From: Paguma larvata
Taxonomy: Eukaryota; Chordata; Mammalia; Carnivora; Viverridae
Assembly (NCBI GenBank): GCA_030068075.1
Contig: CM057844.1
Span: forward strand, 20,010,001-20,074,000
Direction of reading: 5' to 3'
DNA: 64,000 nucleotides
The translations under genes were made by a program, and so were the position numbers. Below the pieces are notes generated by a model. It saw nothing but the letters and a program-made list of their open reading frames with translations, made no database searches and was not told the origin of the DNA. The first letter of the stretch is position 1, and each line of letters starts with the position of its first letter. Of the stretch, positions 1-10,400 are shown piece after piece.

Positions 1-20
1 CCCTCCACTTTCGTCCCCAG

Positions 21-219
21 GGATGCACAGTGTGGGAAGCTGCAGTGCCTGGGTGGGGAGCAGAGCCCACTGGCACCGCACAGGGTACCGGTGGACTCCA
101 CCGTTGGACTAGGCAGCAGTGAGGTGACCTGCAGGGGTGTCTTCCTGCTGCCCGGTGTCCAGTTAGATCCGCACGACTTGGGCCTGGTAGAGCCAGGCAC
201 CCAGTGTGGCCCTAGAATG
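21..219 (+). CDS. ADAM33: ADAM33 exon: end of cysteine-rich domain
   Basis: The exon follows a TTTCGTCCCCAG acceptor and ends at a GTGAGC donor at 220. The first base completes a codon begun in the exon upstream of the window; 66 codons follow, from DAQCGKLQC to CGPRM. Cysteine spacing matches the ADAM cysteine-rich region. Confidence 0.92.
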
Positions 220-2739
220 GTGAGCCCTGTGAGCCCTGCACACCCACTCCCTCCCTAATGCTTGAGCCTGCAGGCCAAAACGTCACTCCCCCTCACTGCC
301 CGGTGCCCGCACCGCCCATAGGTGTGCCAGGACGGGCGCTGCCAAAACACTACCTTCTGGGAGCTGGAGCGATGCCTGACAGCCTGCCATGGCCATGGGG
401 TGAGTGGCCGGAAGGGTGATGAGAGGGTGGCCTTGGGGTTCCTGATCCCATGGGGCCCTCCTTCTCTCTTCTCCTCTGTAGGTTTGCAACAGTAACCATA
501 ACTGCCACTGTGCTCCGGGCTGGGCTCCACCATCCTGCAACAAGCCAGGGTTTGGTGGCAGTGTGGACAGCGGTCCTATACAGCCCGAAAGTGTGTCCAT
601 GGAGGGACGGGTATGGGGAGGGGTTGGGGTGGGGCCCCTACTGAGGACTCAGCCTTACCCTGTTGTCCACAGACCACAAGGCCTTCCTGCTGGCGGTGAT
701 CTTTAGCTTTCTGCTGCCTCTGCTCCCCGGGGCCGGTCTGGCCTGGTGCTGCTGCCGGCAGCCCGGATCCCGTCTCCAGCAATGCCTCTGGGGCTCAAGG
801 AGGGATCCTGCACTCATTGGGTAGGCTCTGAGCCCACTCCTGTGGTTCCTGCTCTGCAGAACTCTCCTGGGCCTGGGGGAGCTGGGGTGGGGTCCTTGGA
901 CCTTCCCCCCCAGGATCAGAGAGGTGGGCAGAGCAACAGGAAGAAACCCTGAGCAGGTGGCCACAATGGCCTCCCACTGGAGCCGATGGTGTGGACTCCT
1001 GTGGGGCTCTCTACCCCTCCCCGTCACTGTGGTTCAGCCCCTCTTGTCTACCTGTTGTGTTTCTCCCCCCAGGGGGCTGCCTCATCCTAGACCGCCATTG
1101 TTCTACCAGCTTAGAATGCCGTTCTTGCTCCACTGTGCCCTTCCAGACTTTCCTCTCCTCTCATGAGTTTTCAGCCCCTTTTCCCACTTCCTCTGCCTAA
1201 ATCTTTTCCGTACACCTTTAAAGTCCCCAACTGCTGGACCCAGCACATACCTGGTTAGCTACGGTGCTGGCTGCCCTTGTGCCAAGGGCTTATCCCTAAC
1301 CCAGTTCTCCATGACCTGGGAGGAGGGTCACATACTACCGAAGCATGATTGATCTAGGGCTGCCCCTTCAGTGGGGCGCTGGGCAAGGGAGGCACCCTAT
1401 GGCACATCTGACGCACCCTGGCCTTGGGAGTGCTCTGGGGAAGCTGCCGGAAGGGGCAGGGTTTGGGCTAGAGATTGGGGCAGAGGGCATCTCAGACAGG
1501 GGGCAGGGCACCAGCCAGGCCCCAGGCTCTGAGAGGGCTTTGACCCAATGAGCAGTGATTGCAAGTCAGTGGGGGAGGAGCAGGGTGGTCAGAGTTTGGT
1601 GTGTCGGCATAAGGGGTTCTAGAGACGGGGCCGGGTGGAGGACAACTGCATATCAGCACTAAAGCAGAGTCTTGTGGACGATGGAGACTGTTTCAGAGAG
1701 ATAGCAAAGGAAGTGGCAAGGCGCTGGGAGATGGGGCGTCAGCAGCCAAGCATGGCTTGGGGCCATTGAGGACAGCAGGGCTACCCAGTGACAAGGGGTG
1801 CAGGCATGGCTGCTCCTGGGAGAGGAAGTCTACCCTGCTTTGGAACCTGAGTGATGCCAGTATCTGGATGGTGCCAGGGTGCTGGGGTGATGGCAGAGCT
1901 TGCGAGAAACGTCAGGGCTAGAGAGAAGTGCCGGTGGCCCTGAGCGGGCAGGAGTTTGAACTGGAGCCCAGGCCCAGGGGCTTCTCTCAGGAGGGAGTGA
2001 CATGGACCAGGAGGCAGAACTCAGGCTGGGCGCATCTGCTCAGGACCACTGTTCCAACCTCCCGCCCTCTTATCCATTGCTTAGGCCCAAAGGTGGCCCA
2101 CACTGGGACCATCCCCCCAGGAGCGTTCACAGCATGGAGTCAGGCCCAGCAGTCACTGAAGAGCCCCGCCTCCGGGGTGAGTGAAGCACAGTAGGAGCTG
2201 GGGAGGGAAGTGAAGGATGGGCTATTGCCTTCTGCCTCCTTCGAGACGGGGGGGGGGGGGGGGGGGCCCTCCTCTCCACTTAGCACCCAGTCACCTTGAG
2301 GCCCCTGTCCCTACCCTCCTCCAGACACTTCTGCCTGTGGTCACAACACTTGTCCTCCACCCACTGCGCCAGACCTTAAGAACTCTGCCAGAGCCCAAGA
2401 GCCACCTTGAGAAGCCTCTATCCTGCTGCCCTGCCTGCAACCCCAGGGTAGGTAGAGACCCTCCCCACCTCATCCACCCATCTCTGTTGTCCCTCATCTG
2501 TCCTCCCCTCCTCTGAGGTTTTTGAGTGTGGGTTATTAAGCAAATGAGATGTGACCCTGTGGAAAAGCTATTGTCCTGGAGACCAGATGCTGGAAGCCCC
2601 TCGGGTAGGAGAGAGAGAAGTTGTGTCTCTTTCTGGGTCATTGGTCCTCACTGAGGGAGGAAAGAGGATTCCAGCCCTCGGGGTGACCTCTCCCCTTCAT
2701 TTGCAGCAGGTCAAGAAGCCAAGATCCTGTCTCTGGTGA
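21..2739 (+). CDS. ADAM33: ADAM33, 3' end of gene (last seven coding exons, 5' part outside window)
   Basis: Spliced exons 21-219, 322-399, 482-590, 673-820, 2085-2176, 2325-2447 and 2707-2739 translate into the C-terminal part of ADAM33, a membrane-anchored disintegrin metalloprotease (catalytic domain lies upstream, outside the window). In order I see the end of the ADAM cysteine-rich region ([23 protein letters not shown]), an EGF-like module ([34 protein letters not shown]), a hydrophobic transmembrane helix ([21 protein letters not shown]) followed by a Cys/Arg stop-transfer stretch, and a proline-rich cytoplasmic tail that ends PRSCLW as in human ADAM33. All borders are GT-AG and phases join through exon five. 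The tail is broken by one extra base near 2387-2390, so the upstream frame stops at 2408-2410 unless this is a sequence error. Family assignment is by remembered similarity to human ADAM33. Confidence 0.93.
322..399 (+). CDS. ADAM33: ADAM33 exon: start of EGF-like module
   Basis: A phase-0 exon of 26 codons reading [12 protein letters not shown] to CLTACHGHG, with acceptor AG at 320-321 and donor GTGAGT at 400. It supplies the first cysteines of the EGF-like repeat. Confidence 0.92.
482..590 (+). CDS. ADAM33: ADAM33 exon: end of EGF-like module and stalk
   Basis: Starts after CTCTGTAG and reads [19 protein letters not shown], then a Gly/Ser-rich stalk ([16 protein letters not shown]). It ends in phase 1 at GTGTGT (591). 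Confidence 0.91.
673..820 (+). CDS. ADAM33: ADAM33 exon: transmembrane helix and start of cytoplasmic tail
   Basis: The exon follows TTGTCCACAG and encodes a hydrophobic run of about 22 residues ([21 protein letters not shown]), then [13 protein letters not shown] and [11 protein letters not shown]. The donor is GTAGGC at 821. The helix is the single membrane span of this type I protein. Confidence 0.92.
2085..2176 (+). CDS. ADAM33: ADAM33 exon: cytoplasmic tail
   Basis: A phase-2 acceptor (CTTAG) joins the previous exon. The exon reads [20 protein letters not shown], close to the human tail, and then EEPRLR. The donor is GTGAGT at 2177. The intron before it (821-2084) is about 1.26 kb with no recognised feature. 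Confidence 0.88.
2248..2266 (+). repeat. Run of 19 guanines in an ADAM33 intron
   Basis: There is an uninterrupted G tract 59 bases upstream of the penultimate-exon acceptor. Such runs vary in length and can fold as a G-quadruplex in RNA or DNA; the exact length may be uncertain in the assembly. Confidence 0.9.
2325..2447 (+). CDS. ADAM33: ADAM33 penultimate coding exon, with apparent +1 frameshift
   Basis: Acceptor CTCCAG at 2319-2324, donor GTAGGT at 2448. In the frame inherited from upstream, the exon reads as far as [14 protein letters not shown] and stops at TGA 2408-2410. The next frame carries the family's [10 protein letters not shown] stretch and joins, phase 0, to the last exon ending PRSCLW. 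Compared with the human tail, one extra base lies at 2387-2390. A second AG at 2371-2372 could shorten the exon start by 48 bases without changing the frame. Confidence 0.75.
2707..2739 (+). CDS. ADAM33: ADAM33 terminal coding exon
   Basis: After a TTTGCAG acceptor, ten codons [10 protein letters not shown] and a TGA at 2737-2739 match the conserved ADAM33 C-terminus (PRSCLW in human). The acceptor is followed by a second CAG, so a NAGNAG-type choice that would drop the first Gln is possible. Confidence 0.85.
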   Translation, partial: QVKKPRSCLW

Positions 2740-3515
2740 GAGAGGGGCTCCTGAGATGAGGATACTTACACAGGTGACTGCTGACAGCTACTCCAGGAAA
2801 CTGGTCTCCCAGGGGCAGAGCCAGCAGATCACACTTCCTGTACCTTTGCAGCCTGAAAGTTTCTTCCCTGAGCTGGGCTCTGCCCCGCCCACTCCAGGAC
2901 CCCGGAGCCTTATCAGAAGGTGCCCAATGCTGTCCCCATTCCTCAGGGCTGGGAGATCCAGCCCAAGAATCTATCAGTCCAAGGAGCAAAGGTCAGGTAC
3001 TCCCTGACTTCCTGTCACCAGGGGAGGATCATTCTGGGCATTGGGAGAGGTCTCTATCCAGGGAGCCTGGGTGTCTCTGCTACATGCACTTTACCTAGAC
3101 CCAGCTCTGCAGAATCCAGTGGCTGCTGGGCCAGAAGCTTGGGCTGCAGGGGCCCAACATTTCAGATCGAGTCTACTTCCCTGGACTGGACCTGGCTCCT
3201 GCAAAAAACAAAACAAACAAAACAAAACACAAAACAATCCACAAAATCCTTGGGACCCTGCCCCCTCCCTTTTTCTGCCCTGTCCTCCAGAAGCTTCCTC
3301 AGCCTCACCCCTGTTCTTGGTCCTCCACCTGAGGTTTTGGAGGAGTGTGGGTCTCCCGTAGCCCTCTCACTTTGGACATTATTCAGCCTCCCCTCCATTC
3401 CATGGGAGGGGACAGTGGGGGCTGTTTTAAAAAAGATACCAAAGTAGAAGTTAGAAGAAAGATATGCTGATCTTGAGTTTCTGTGAGTCTTTTCTGTACA
3501 TAAATTCAGCCCCAT
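2740..3515 (+). other. ADAM33: Probable ADAM33 3' UTR
   Basis: This is non-coding sequence directly after the ADAM33 stop. There is no canonical AATAAA nearby; a weak variant signal CATAAA lies near 3499-3504 and could mark the mRNA end. The right boundary is a guess. An A-rich simple stretch (CAAAA-type repeats) lies at 3202-3245. Confidence 0.5.
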
Positions 3516-3717
3516 GGGGCTCCCTGAGGGTCCCAAGGGGTGGCAGCTGGTGGGTGGAGCCTCAGATGGCAGCCGTGGCCCCAAATGTACCTGGGCATAG
3601 GATAGGGTTGCCTAGCTTTAATGATCCTTTGCTCCACCTCTTCTGCCTCCCTTGGAAATTCTCAGAAGTCACTTATTCTCTCCCCATTCTTTGTGAAAGA
3701 ATTGCTGAGTGATCTTC

Positions 3718-3990
3718 TGTATCAGCCGGCTGTTGCTGCATAACAAAACCACCCCAAAACACAGTAGCTTAAAACAACCAATTCTGTGAACTGGTAAATT
3801 AGGTTAAACTCAGCTGGTAGTTCAGTTGGGGTCATGTGTTTGCAGTCAACTCTGGCCAGTTGACTGGCTATTGCCTAGAGTGATGAGGACGAATGGGCTG
3901 TGTACCCATTTTCCAACAGAATAGCTCAGGCTTAGTCACACGATAGCGGGGGAGGGTTCTAAAGAGCAGGACCAGGATTAGGGTAAGGCG
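3718..3990 (-). mobile_element. MaLR/MLT1-like LTR remnant
   Basis: The stretch TGTATCAGCCGGCTGTTGCT followed by AACAAAACCACCCCAAAAC and AGTAGCTTAAAACAAC is the recognisable antisense start of MLT1-type (ERVL-MaLR) LTRs. The remainder is diverged and its end is approximate. Confidence 0.55.
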
Positions 3991-5244
3991 AGTGATGCAC
4001 TTACCTTGAGCACACAAGAAAGGCAAGCAAGGTAAGTGATATTTTAATGCAATCTTTTAAAGGATCAAAATTAATACCAAAAAATCAAGGATGAACAAAA
4101 TATCAAAATTTTAACTGAACCTCAGATCGGTAACAGTGTCACACCAAGCCATGTTGGAACCTGAGGCAGAAGGAAAAACTCATAATCGTGATCCTGTCTC
4201 ACCCTAGCCCCAGCCCTGTCAGAAAGGAAGTGGAAGCTTGTAAGACTTCTGGAAGATTCTATGACTGGCACGTTTTACTTCCATAACACCCTATTGGGCC
4301 AAGCGAGTCACAGGGCCAGCCCAGGTTCCAGGGGTGGGGAGAGTAACTCTATGTCTTCCTGGCAGAGCAGCAGGACCCTGTTTCAGAGGGCACGAAGACT
4401 TGGGGAATTTTTGCAACTAACCACTCCTTGGCAGCAGAGAAGAGGCAGCCTCAGACATTGAATGAAATGTTTTTCGAAAGCTGCCTTCTGTCTTAATTGT
4501 ACCCATGGGATTTTGATTTATAAAGAGGACCTGGGTAATGACATGGAGAGGTTAATACCACTGAAAGAAGTTTTTATTACATACAATTCCCAAGAGACGG
4601 GGCCATGCTATGCCATGCAGGATCACGTGGGGAAGCATGAGGTTTGGTCAGGAGGCAGAAGCAGGGGTGAGGGGAGAGCCTAGGAAGGGCGAGGTGGGGC
4701 CAGAAAAACGGCTCAGGATTGGCCAGGTATGGGGCATAGGGATGGTTTTTAACTGTCAGGTACCTGGCCCAGTGGTGATTTAGGGCAGGGCAAATACTGG
4801 CTTGGTAAGAGCTAGAAAAAGGGAGGCGCTTGTGGGTATGGACTCAGAATTGCTTGGTCTGCACATGAAAGACATATTCATAGGCAAATTTTCATTAACA
4901 CGAGGAATTAGCGGGGGGTGGGGGGTTGGGGGGGTGGGGGGCAGTCTCTCCCCCAACACCAAGCTCCCCACCCCCACCCAAGATGTCAAACCATCATAAA
5001 ATACAAAAACTAAAGAACATCATTAATACATCTTTCCACACTCTCACCCATCAGGGAGGTGTCTCCTCCCAATGGGACTCCCACTTGTATTTCATGTCTT
5101 AAAAGCCCTAAAACTGCATGATAAAGAGAAAAAATTACTCTTTATGATAAAAATTGAATGATCAAAAGTTGGATTTACCATGAAAGTGGTACTTCGAGGG
5201 AAATTTAACCAATAAACCAAGTTAACCAATTTAACCAATAACCA
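3991..5244. other. Intergenic stretch, nothing recognised
   Basis: I see no gene or confident repeat here. A G-rich tract at 4910-4951 contains several runs of five to seven guanines. Short open frames in the stretch show no family resemblance. Confidence 0.5.
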
Positions 5245-6612
5245 AGTTAAGTTAGCCTAGGACTAGATGATTTCACTGATGAGTTCTGCCAAACATTTAA
5301 AGAAGAATTAATGCCAATCCTTTTCAAACTCTTCCCAAAAATTCAAAGAGGAGGGAACACTCCCAAATTCATTTGAGGAAACCAGCATTGCGCTGAAAAC
5401 AAAGCCAGATAAGGACGATACAAGAAAACTACAAAGCAATATCCCTGATGGATACAGATGCAGAAATTCTCAACAAAATATTAGAAAAGTGAATTCAACA
5501 GCACATTGAAAGGATCATAGATCATGATCAAGTGGGTTTTATCTCCGAAATGTGAGGATGGTTTAACATCTGCAAATTGATAAATATGATACACCACATT
5601 TATAGAAAGATTAAAAAAACATATGATCATCTCAATAGATGCAGAAAAAGCATCTGACAAAGTACAGCGTCTTTTCATTAAAACCCTCAGAAAATTGGGT
5701 ATAGAGGGAGTATATCTCAACATAACAAAGGCCAGATATAACAAACCCACAGATGACATCATATTCAATGGTGATCAGTTGAAAGCTTTCCCTCTAAGAT
5801 CAGGAACAAGATAAGGATACTTAAAGCCAACCATTCGCATTAAGCATAGTGCTGGAAGTGCTAGGCAGAGCACTTAGAAAAAAAAAAAGGAATAAAAGAC
5901 GTCCAAATCAGACAGGGAGAAGTAAAATTATCTTTGTTTGCAGATAACATGATTTTATTTTATTTATTTTTAAAAGTTTATTTATTTATTTTGAGAGAGA
6001 GTGTGAGCAGGGGAGGGGCGAAGAGAGAGAATCCTAAGTGGGCTCAGCGCTGTCAGCACAGAACCTAACTCAGGGCTCGCTCCACCAACTGTGAGATCAT
6101 GACCTGAGCTGAAATTAAGAGTCAGAGACTTCATCAACTGAGCCACCCAGGCTTCCCGACATGATTTTATATATAGAAAATCCTAAAGATTCCACCAAAA
6201 AAAAACGTTAGGACTAATGAACGAATTCAGTATTACCACATTCAAAATCAGCATACAAGGATCAGTGTGTTTCTATTCACTGACAAATCCTTAAGAGAAA
6301 TAAAACAATCCCATTTGTAATAGCATCAAAAAAAAAATACTAATGAATATATTTACTCAAGGAGGTAAGAGAGCTGCACAGTGAAAACGACAAGACTTTC
6401 ATGATGGAAATTGAAGAAGACACAAACAAACGGAAAGATGTTCTGTGCTCACGAACCGGAAGAATTGTTAAAGCGTCCATACCACCCAAGGCCATCTATA
6501 GATTAGTGCAATCCCTATGAAAATTCCAATGGTATTTCTCACAGAAATAGAAAAGACGATCTGAAAATTTGTACGGAACCACAAAAGATCCCAGATAGCC
6601 AAAGCAGTCCCA
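5245..6612 (+). mobile_element. LINE-1 ORF2 fragment (reverse transcriptase part), broken
   Basis: Sequence such as CTAGATGATTTCACTGATGA, then the stretches encoding [12 protein letters not shown] and RNYPLRSGTR-like residues, is typical of the L1 ORF2 reverse-transcriptase region in sense orientation. The frame has stops and indels, so it is dead. A SINE interrupts it at 5959-6158, and L1 sequence resumes on the other side. Confidence 0.85.
5959..6158 (-). mobile_element. Carnivore tRNA-derived SINE inserted in the L1
   Basis: An antisense SINE copy: T-rich tail at the left, GAGAGAGA/GGGAGGGG block, GTGAGATCATGACCTGAGC, and ending AACTGAGCCACCCAGG. Target-site duplications ACATGATTTTAT flank it at 5947-5958 and 6159-6170. 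Confidence 0.9.
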
Positions 6613-6682
6613 GTAAGGGTATATATAAGGGGAACACTAACATTCTTGTTAGCAACCTTTCTTCAAGTCTAACGTTGAGTTA

Positions 6683-6890
6683 GGGGCGCCTGGCTGGCTC
6701 AGTCATTAAGTGTGAGATTTAGGCTCAGGTTATGATCTCATGGTTCGGTTTGTGAGTTCAAGCCCCGGCTATCAGAGGAGAGCCTGCTTCCTCTGTCCCC
6801 TGCTTCTCTCTCTCTGCCCCTCTCTCACTTGCGAGCTTGTGAGTGCCCTCTCCCTCTCTCAAAAATAAATAAACTTAAAAAAATTAAAAC
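6683..6890 (+). mobile_element. Carnivore SINE, sense
   Basis: Head GGGGCGCCTGGCTGGCTCAG, internal B-box-like GAGTTCAAGCCCC, CT-rich block, and AAAAATAAATAAAC tail. Confidence 0.9.
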
Positions 6891-6893
6891 TAT

Positions 6894-7080
6894 GGGCACC
6901 TGGGTGGCTCAGTTGTTTAGGCCTCTGACCGGCTCAGGTCACAATCTTGTGGTTCCTGAATTCGAGCCCCATATTGCACTCTCTGCTGTCAGTGCGGAGC
7001 CTCCTTTGGATCCTCTGTCCCCACCCCTCCCTGGTAGTGCGCGCTCTCTCTCTCAAAAATAAACAAACATTAAAAATAAT
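6894..7080 (+). mobile_element. Carnivore SINE, sense, directly after another copy
   Basis: Head GGGCACCTGGGTGGCTCAG, GAATTCGAGCCCC box, CT-rich block and AATAAACAAACATTAAAAA tail. It abuts the A-rich tail of the copy at 6683-6890, a common pattern of SINE insertion into another SINE's tail. Confidence 0.9.
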
Positions 7081-7375
7081 AGTTTGGCATGAGAGAGACC
7101 AGGTCTCCTCTGTTGTGTGAGTGTTGCTGTGGGGGGGGGGGTGGGGAGGTTCCACCTAGGCATATTCAGGAGCTGGATTCAGTGGCTCCCGACCTACCTG
7201 AAGGCACAGTCTGGGGCGGGGAATCATTCCCACTACAAAGGCTCCTCCCCACAGCAGTGTTCCCGTTGGCGCAGACACTTGGGTTCCCACCAAGCTGGGC
7301 TCAGGCGGGGCTGGGAAGGGGCACCTGTTCCTCCAGGACTCTGCTTCCGGCCGTCCTCTCTGTTCGCCGCCCGCC

Positions 7376-7418
7376 ATGGGCCTCTGCTTGGCACCCGCGA
7401 TGCTGCTGCTGCTTCTGG
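7376..7418 (+). CDS. GFRA4: GFRA4 exon 1: start codon and signal peptide
   Basis: ATG at 7376 in context CCGCCATGG, close to the Kozak optimum. Fourteen codons and one base are followed by GTGAGT. Intron 1 is about 1.86 kb (7419-9276) with no repeat I could name. Confidence 0.93.
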
Positions 7419-10400
7419 GTGAGTGGCCACCTCTTCCCGCAGACCCCTGAATTCCCAGCCTCTCTGCCCGATCTTCAGGGACAGAGTGAGGGGGCAAGAG
7501 GGTGATTCTGGAAAAAATCAGAACCGAGGGAAGGGGCACCGACAAGAGACCTGTGTACGGGGTGTGCATGCGGACACCTGGTGGTGGCAGTGCGTCACTG
7601 GTCTTCCGGCTCTGCGGAGCCCAACCCGCCCCCAAGCCCCGTCTTTGTACCCCTGCAGACACTTGCTTTCCCCTATTGAGTCCCCTCTCCCACCTCTCTT
7701 ACCCTTTCCCCAACCCCTGCCTTCCATCTTTGAGCTTCACACTCATACCTTGCCCTGCATCTTCAGGGTCTCTGTGCCACGCATCTGCTGTTCCACCTGC
7801 TTGGCTTCCTCTTCCCCAGCTGGAGGATCATGGAGGGAGGGGTCATTTTACCAGGTCGAGTGAGGTGGGGAGAATGAAATCTGGCAAAGGTTGAAGGCAG
7901 ACGAGACATTGGGGTTGAAATGTACTTTCTGAAGGTAAAGATGAGGCAAGGGTACTACTGGCAGAGGGAGACCAAGACCTTAGGTGACACTAAGTGCTGT
8001 TGTGTGGGGCCGAAGCCTGGGGAAGTGAGGGGCTTGGCTGGGTGCGGAGGGCAAAGTTTGCCTGCTGCTCCTGGCATCCTGGAGATGAGGGAAGGAGAGG
8101 GGAGGGGAGGAAACAGGAAGGAAGGGCTCCCCCCTCCCGTCTACCCTCTCCACTTAGTAATTCTAAGCCCTCGGGATCTGTTCTTCCTACCTGCGGAGCA
8201 GGCTTCCTACCTGAAGCCACAGGAAGAATCACCATGGCTCCCGCCATCCAATCCATGGATCCCAAAAGAAGAGGCCAATGCAAAATAGGAGCCCTGCTCC
8301 CAGACCTGTGGCCAGGGCCACCTCCCTCCCTCCACACACCCAGAGAGATGGATGTGGGGCCACACTGGAAAATTTACCCTAGACCGAAGTGTCTCCCAGG
8401 GGCTGAAAGCACTGTGGGGGCGCGGGTAGCCTGGTTTTTGGGTAGCCTACTTCCGAGACCCTGGCTTGGCGCCCAGCGGAGTGCCACCTGTCATGGCCTT
8501 GTGGCTCAGGACAGAGCTCTGTGATCTGACAAGAGGGATTTCGCTGGAATCCACACCCTGGCAGCCAGGCCTAAGTGGACCTTCCAGTGCCCAGAGCCCT
8601 TTCAGGGAATCCCTCTTCTGTCTGGCTGGTGGGGAGTGGAGGGACTGGGGGAAGCCAGAGCCCAGATGGGCCAGCATGGATTAGATGGAGAAGGGAGCAT
8701 CAAAAGGGAGTGGAGGGGGGAGACATCCCTGCCCCTCCCACCCGGCAAGGCACAGAAGGAGGCGCATGAGACAGTCTGGAAGGAGGGAGAACCAGACACC
8801 TGTAGGCTCACTCAAAGGCTCTCCTTGGGGAAGGGAGGAGTAGAGGAAAGGGAGGAAGCTCAGGTGTCCCAGAGTGTCAAAGAGGAGCAGACACTGTCTT
8901 CAACGTCATTTCCGGTAAATGTCCTTTAGCCCATAAATCTTGCTGTTTCCAGCGTCAGGTAGACCCCCCTTTGAATGGGTGTGGCCATTCTGGGGAAGGA
9001 GTGGTGCCTGGGGAGGATGGGCTTCAGCGTCTGGGGGAAGCCAGGCCTCGGTGCGTCCCATCCATCCCTGGACGTGTTGCAGGACTCCCCAGAGCCCACC
9101 GCCGTCCATCCCCGCGACAGAAGACCGGTCGGTGCCGGGTGGTCGCGCCTTCGAACCACACTCTGCCCCTTCGGGTGCCTAGCGCCCCGCGTCTTCAGGG
9201 GGCGTGGCCAGAGGGCGGAGGTGAAGCGCACTGGTAAGGGCTCAGCGAGAACAGCAGCTGCCCGCTCCTCCACCAGGGTCCCCGAGTTCGGCCGGACGGA
9301 ACCGATGCTTGGATGCGGCCGAGGCGTGCACGGCTGACGCGCGGTGTCTGCGGCTGCGCACCGAGTACGTGGCGCAGTGCCTGGGCCGGGCCGCGGCCGG
9401 GGGCTGCCCCCAGGCCCGCTGCCGCCGCGCCCTGCGCCGCTTCTTCGCCCGCGGGCCGCCGGCTCTCACGCACGCGCTGCTCTTCTGCTCGTGCGTCAAC
9501 GCCGCGTGCGCCGAGCGCCGGCGCCAGACCTTCGTGCCCGCCTGCGCCTTCTCTGGGCCCGGCCCGGCGCCGCCCTCCTGCCTCGCTCCCTTAGACGCCT
9601 GCGAGCACAGTCGGGTCTGCAGGTGCGGGCACTAGGTGGGATGGGGCGGAGGCGGGACGGGTCCGGGGGTCCGGCTGCCGGCAGGACGTGGGAGGGAGCG
9701 GGGCGGGCCTGCAGGTGCGAGAGGGGTGCGGGGAGCTGGGGGGAGACTGGGCGGGCGGGGCCTCCCGCTCACCGCCCTACCACCGCTCCGCGCAGGCCCC
9801 GCCTCCTGGCCTTCCAGGCCTCCTGCGCCCCCGCCCCCAGCGCCCCCGACGGCTGCCTGCAGGACCAGGCCCCACGCTGCCTCCTCGCCTTTGCGGGCCT
9901 CGTGGGTAAGCACCGCCGGGATCCGGGCGCGGGCGGGGGCTCTCCCAGGGATGCCTGCGACCGGGTGGGGGGCCGATTACCCCGTCCTCGGGGTCCCCGC
10001 AGGCACCGCCATCACCCCCAACTACGTGGACAACGCGAGCGCGCGCGTGGCGCCCTGGTGCGACTGCGGAGCCAGCGGAAACCGGCGTGAGGAGTGCGAG
10101 GCCTTCCGGGGGCTCTTCACCAGGAACCGCTGCTTGGGTGAGGGGCCTGGGCGGGGCGGCGCTGACTGCCCCTTCCCAAGTTTAGAGGTGAGGAAACGGA
10201 GGCTGTTTGCGGCAGCCACGCAGGTGCTTACGCCCTGTGTTGCCGACTTGCCCCTGGAGAAATCCGCGCCCAGTAGTTTCGAAGACAAGGTCACAGACGA
10301 AAGTAGACTCTTAGGGGGGACTAGGCTGGTGACCTTGCAGGCCAGAGGGAGGGGACAGTCAAAACAAGTTTCAGAGCACCTGTAATGGAACGAAGAGAAA

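Larger units (their letters stand above)
9180..10160. other. CpG-rich island over GFRA4 exons 2-4
   Basis: CpG dinucleotides are dense (runs such as GCCGCCGCGCC and GCGAGCGCGCGCGTGGCG), whereas the surrounding sequence is CpG-poor. The island is intragenic and covers exons rather than the 5' end. It may be a germline-unmethylated island or an internal promoter. Confidence 0.7.

Noticed and set aside
9344..10090. Long alternative-frame open readings (248-249 codons) over the GFRA4 exons
   Set aside because: They are by-products of high GC content. The real gene is clear from spliced exons with family motifs, and these frames cross its introns.
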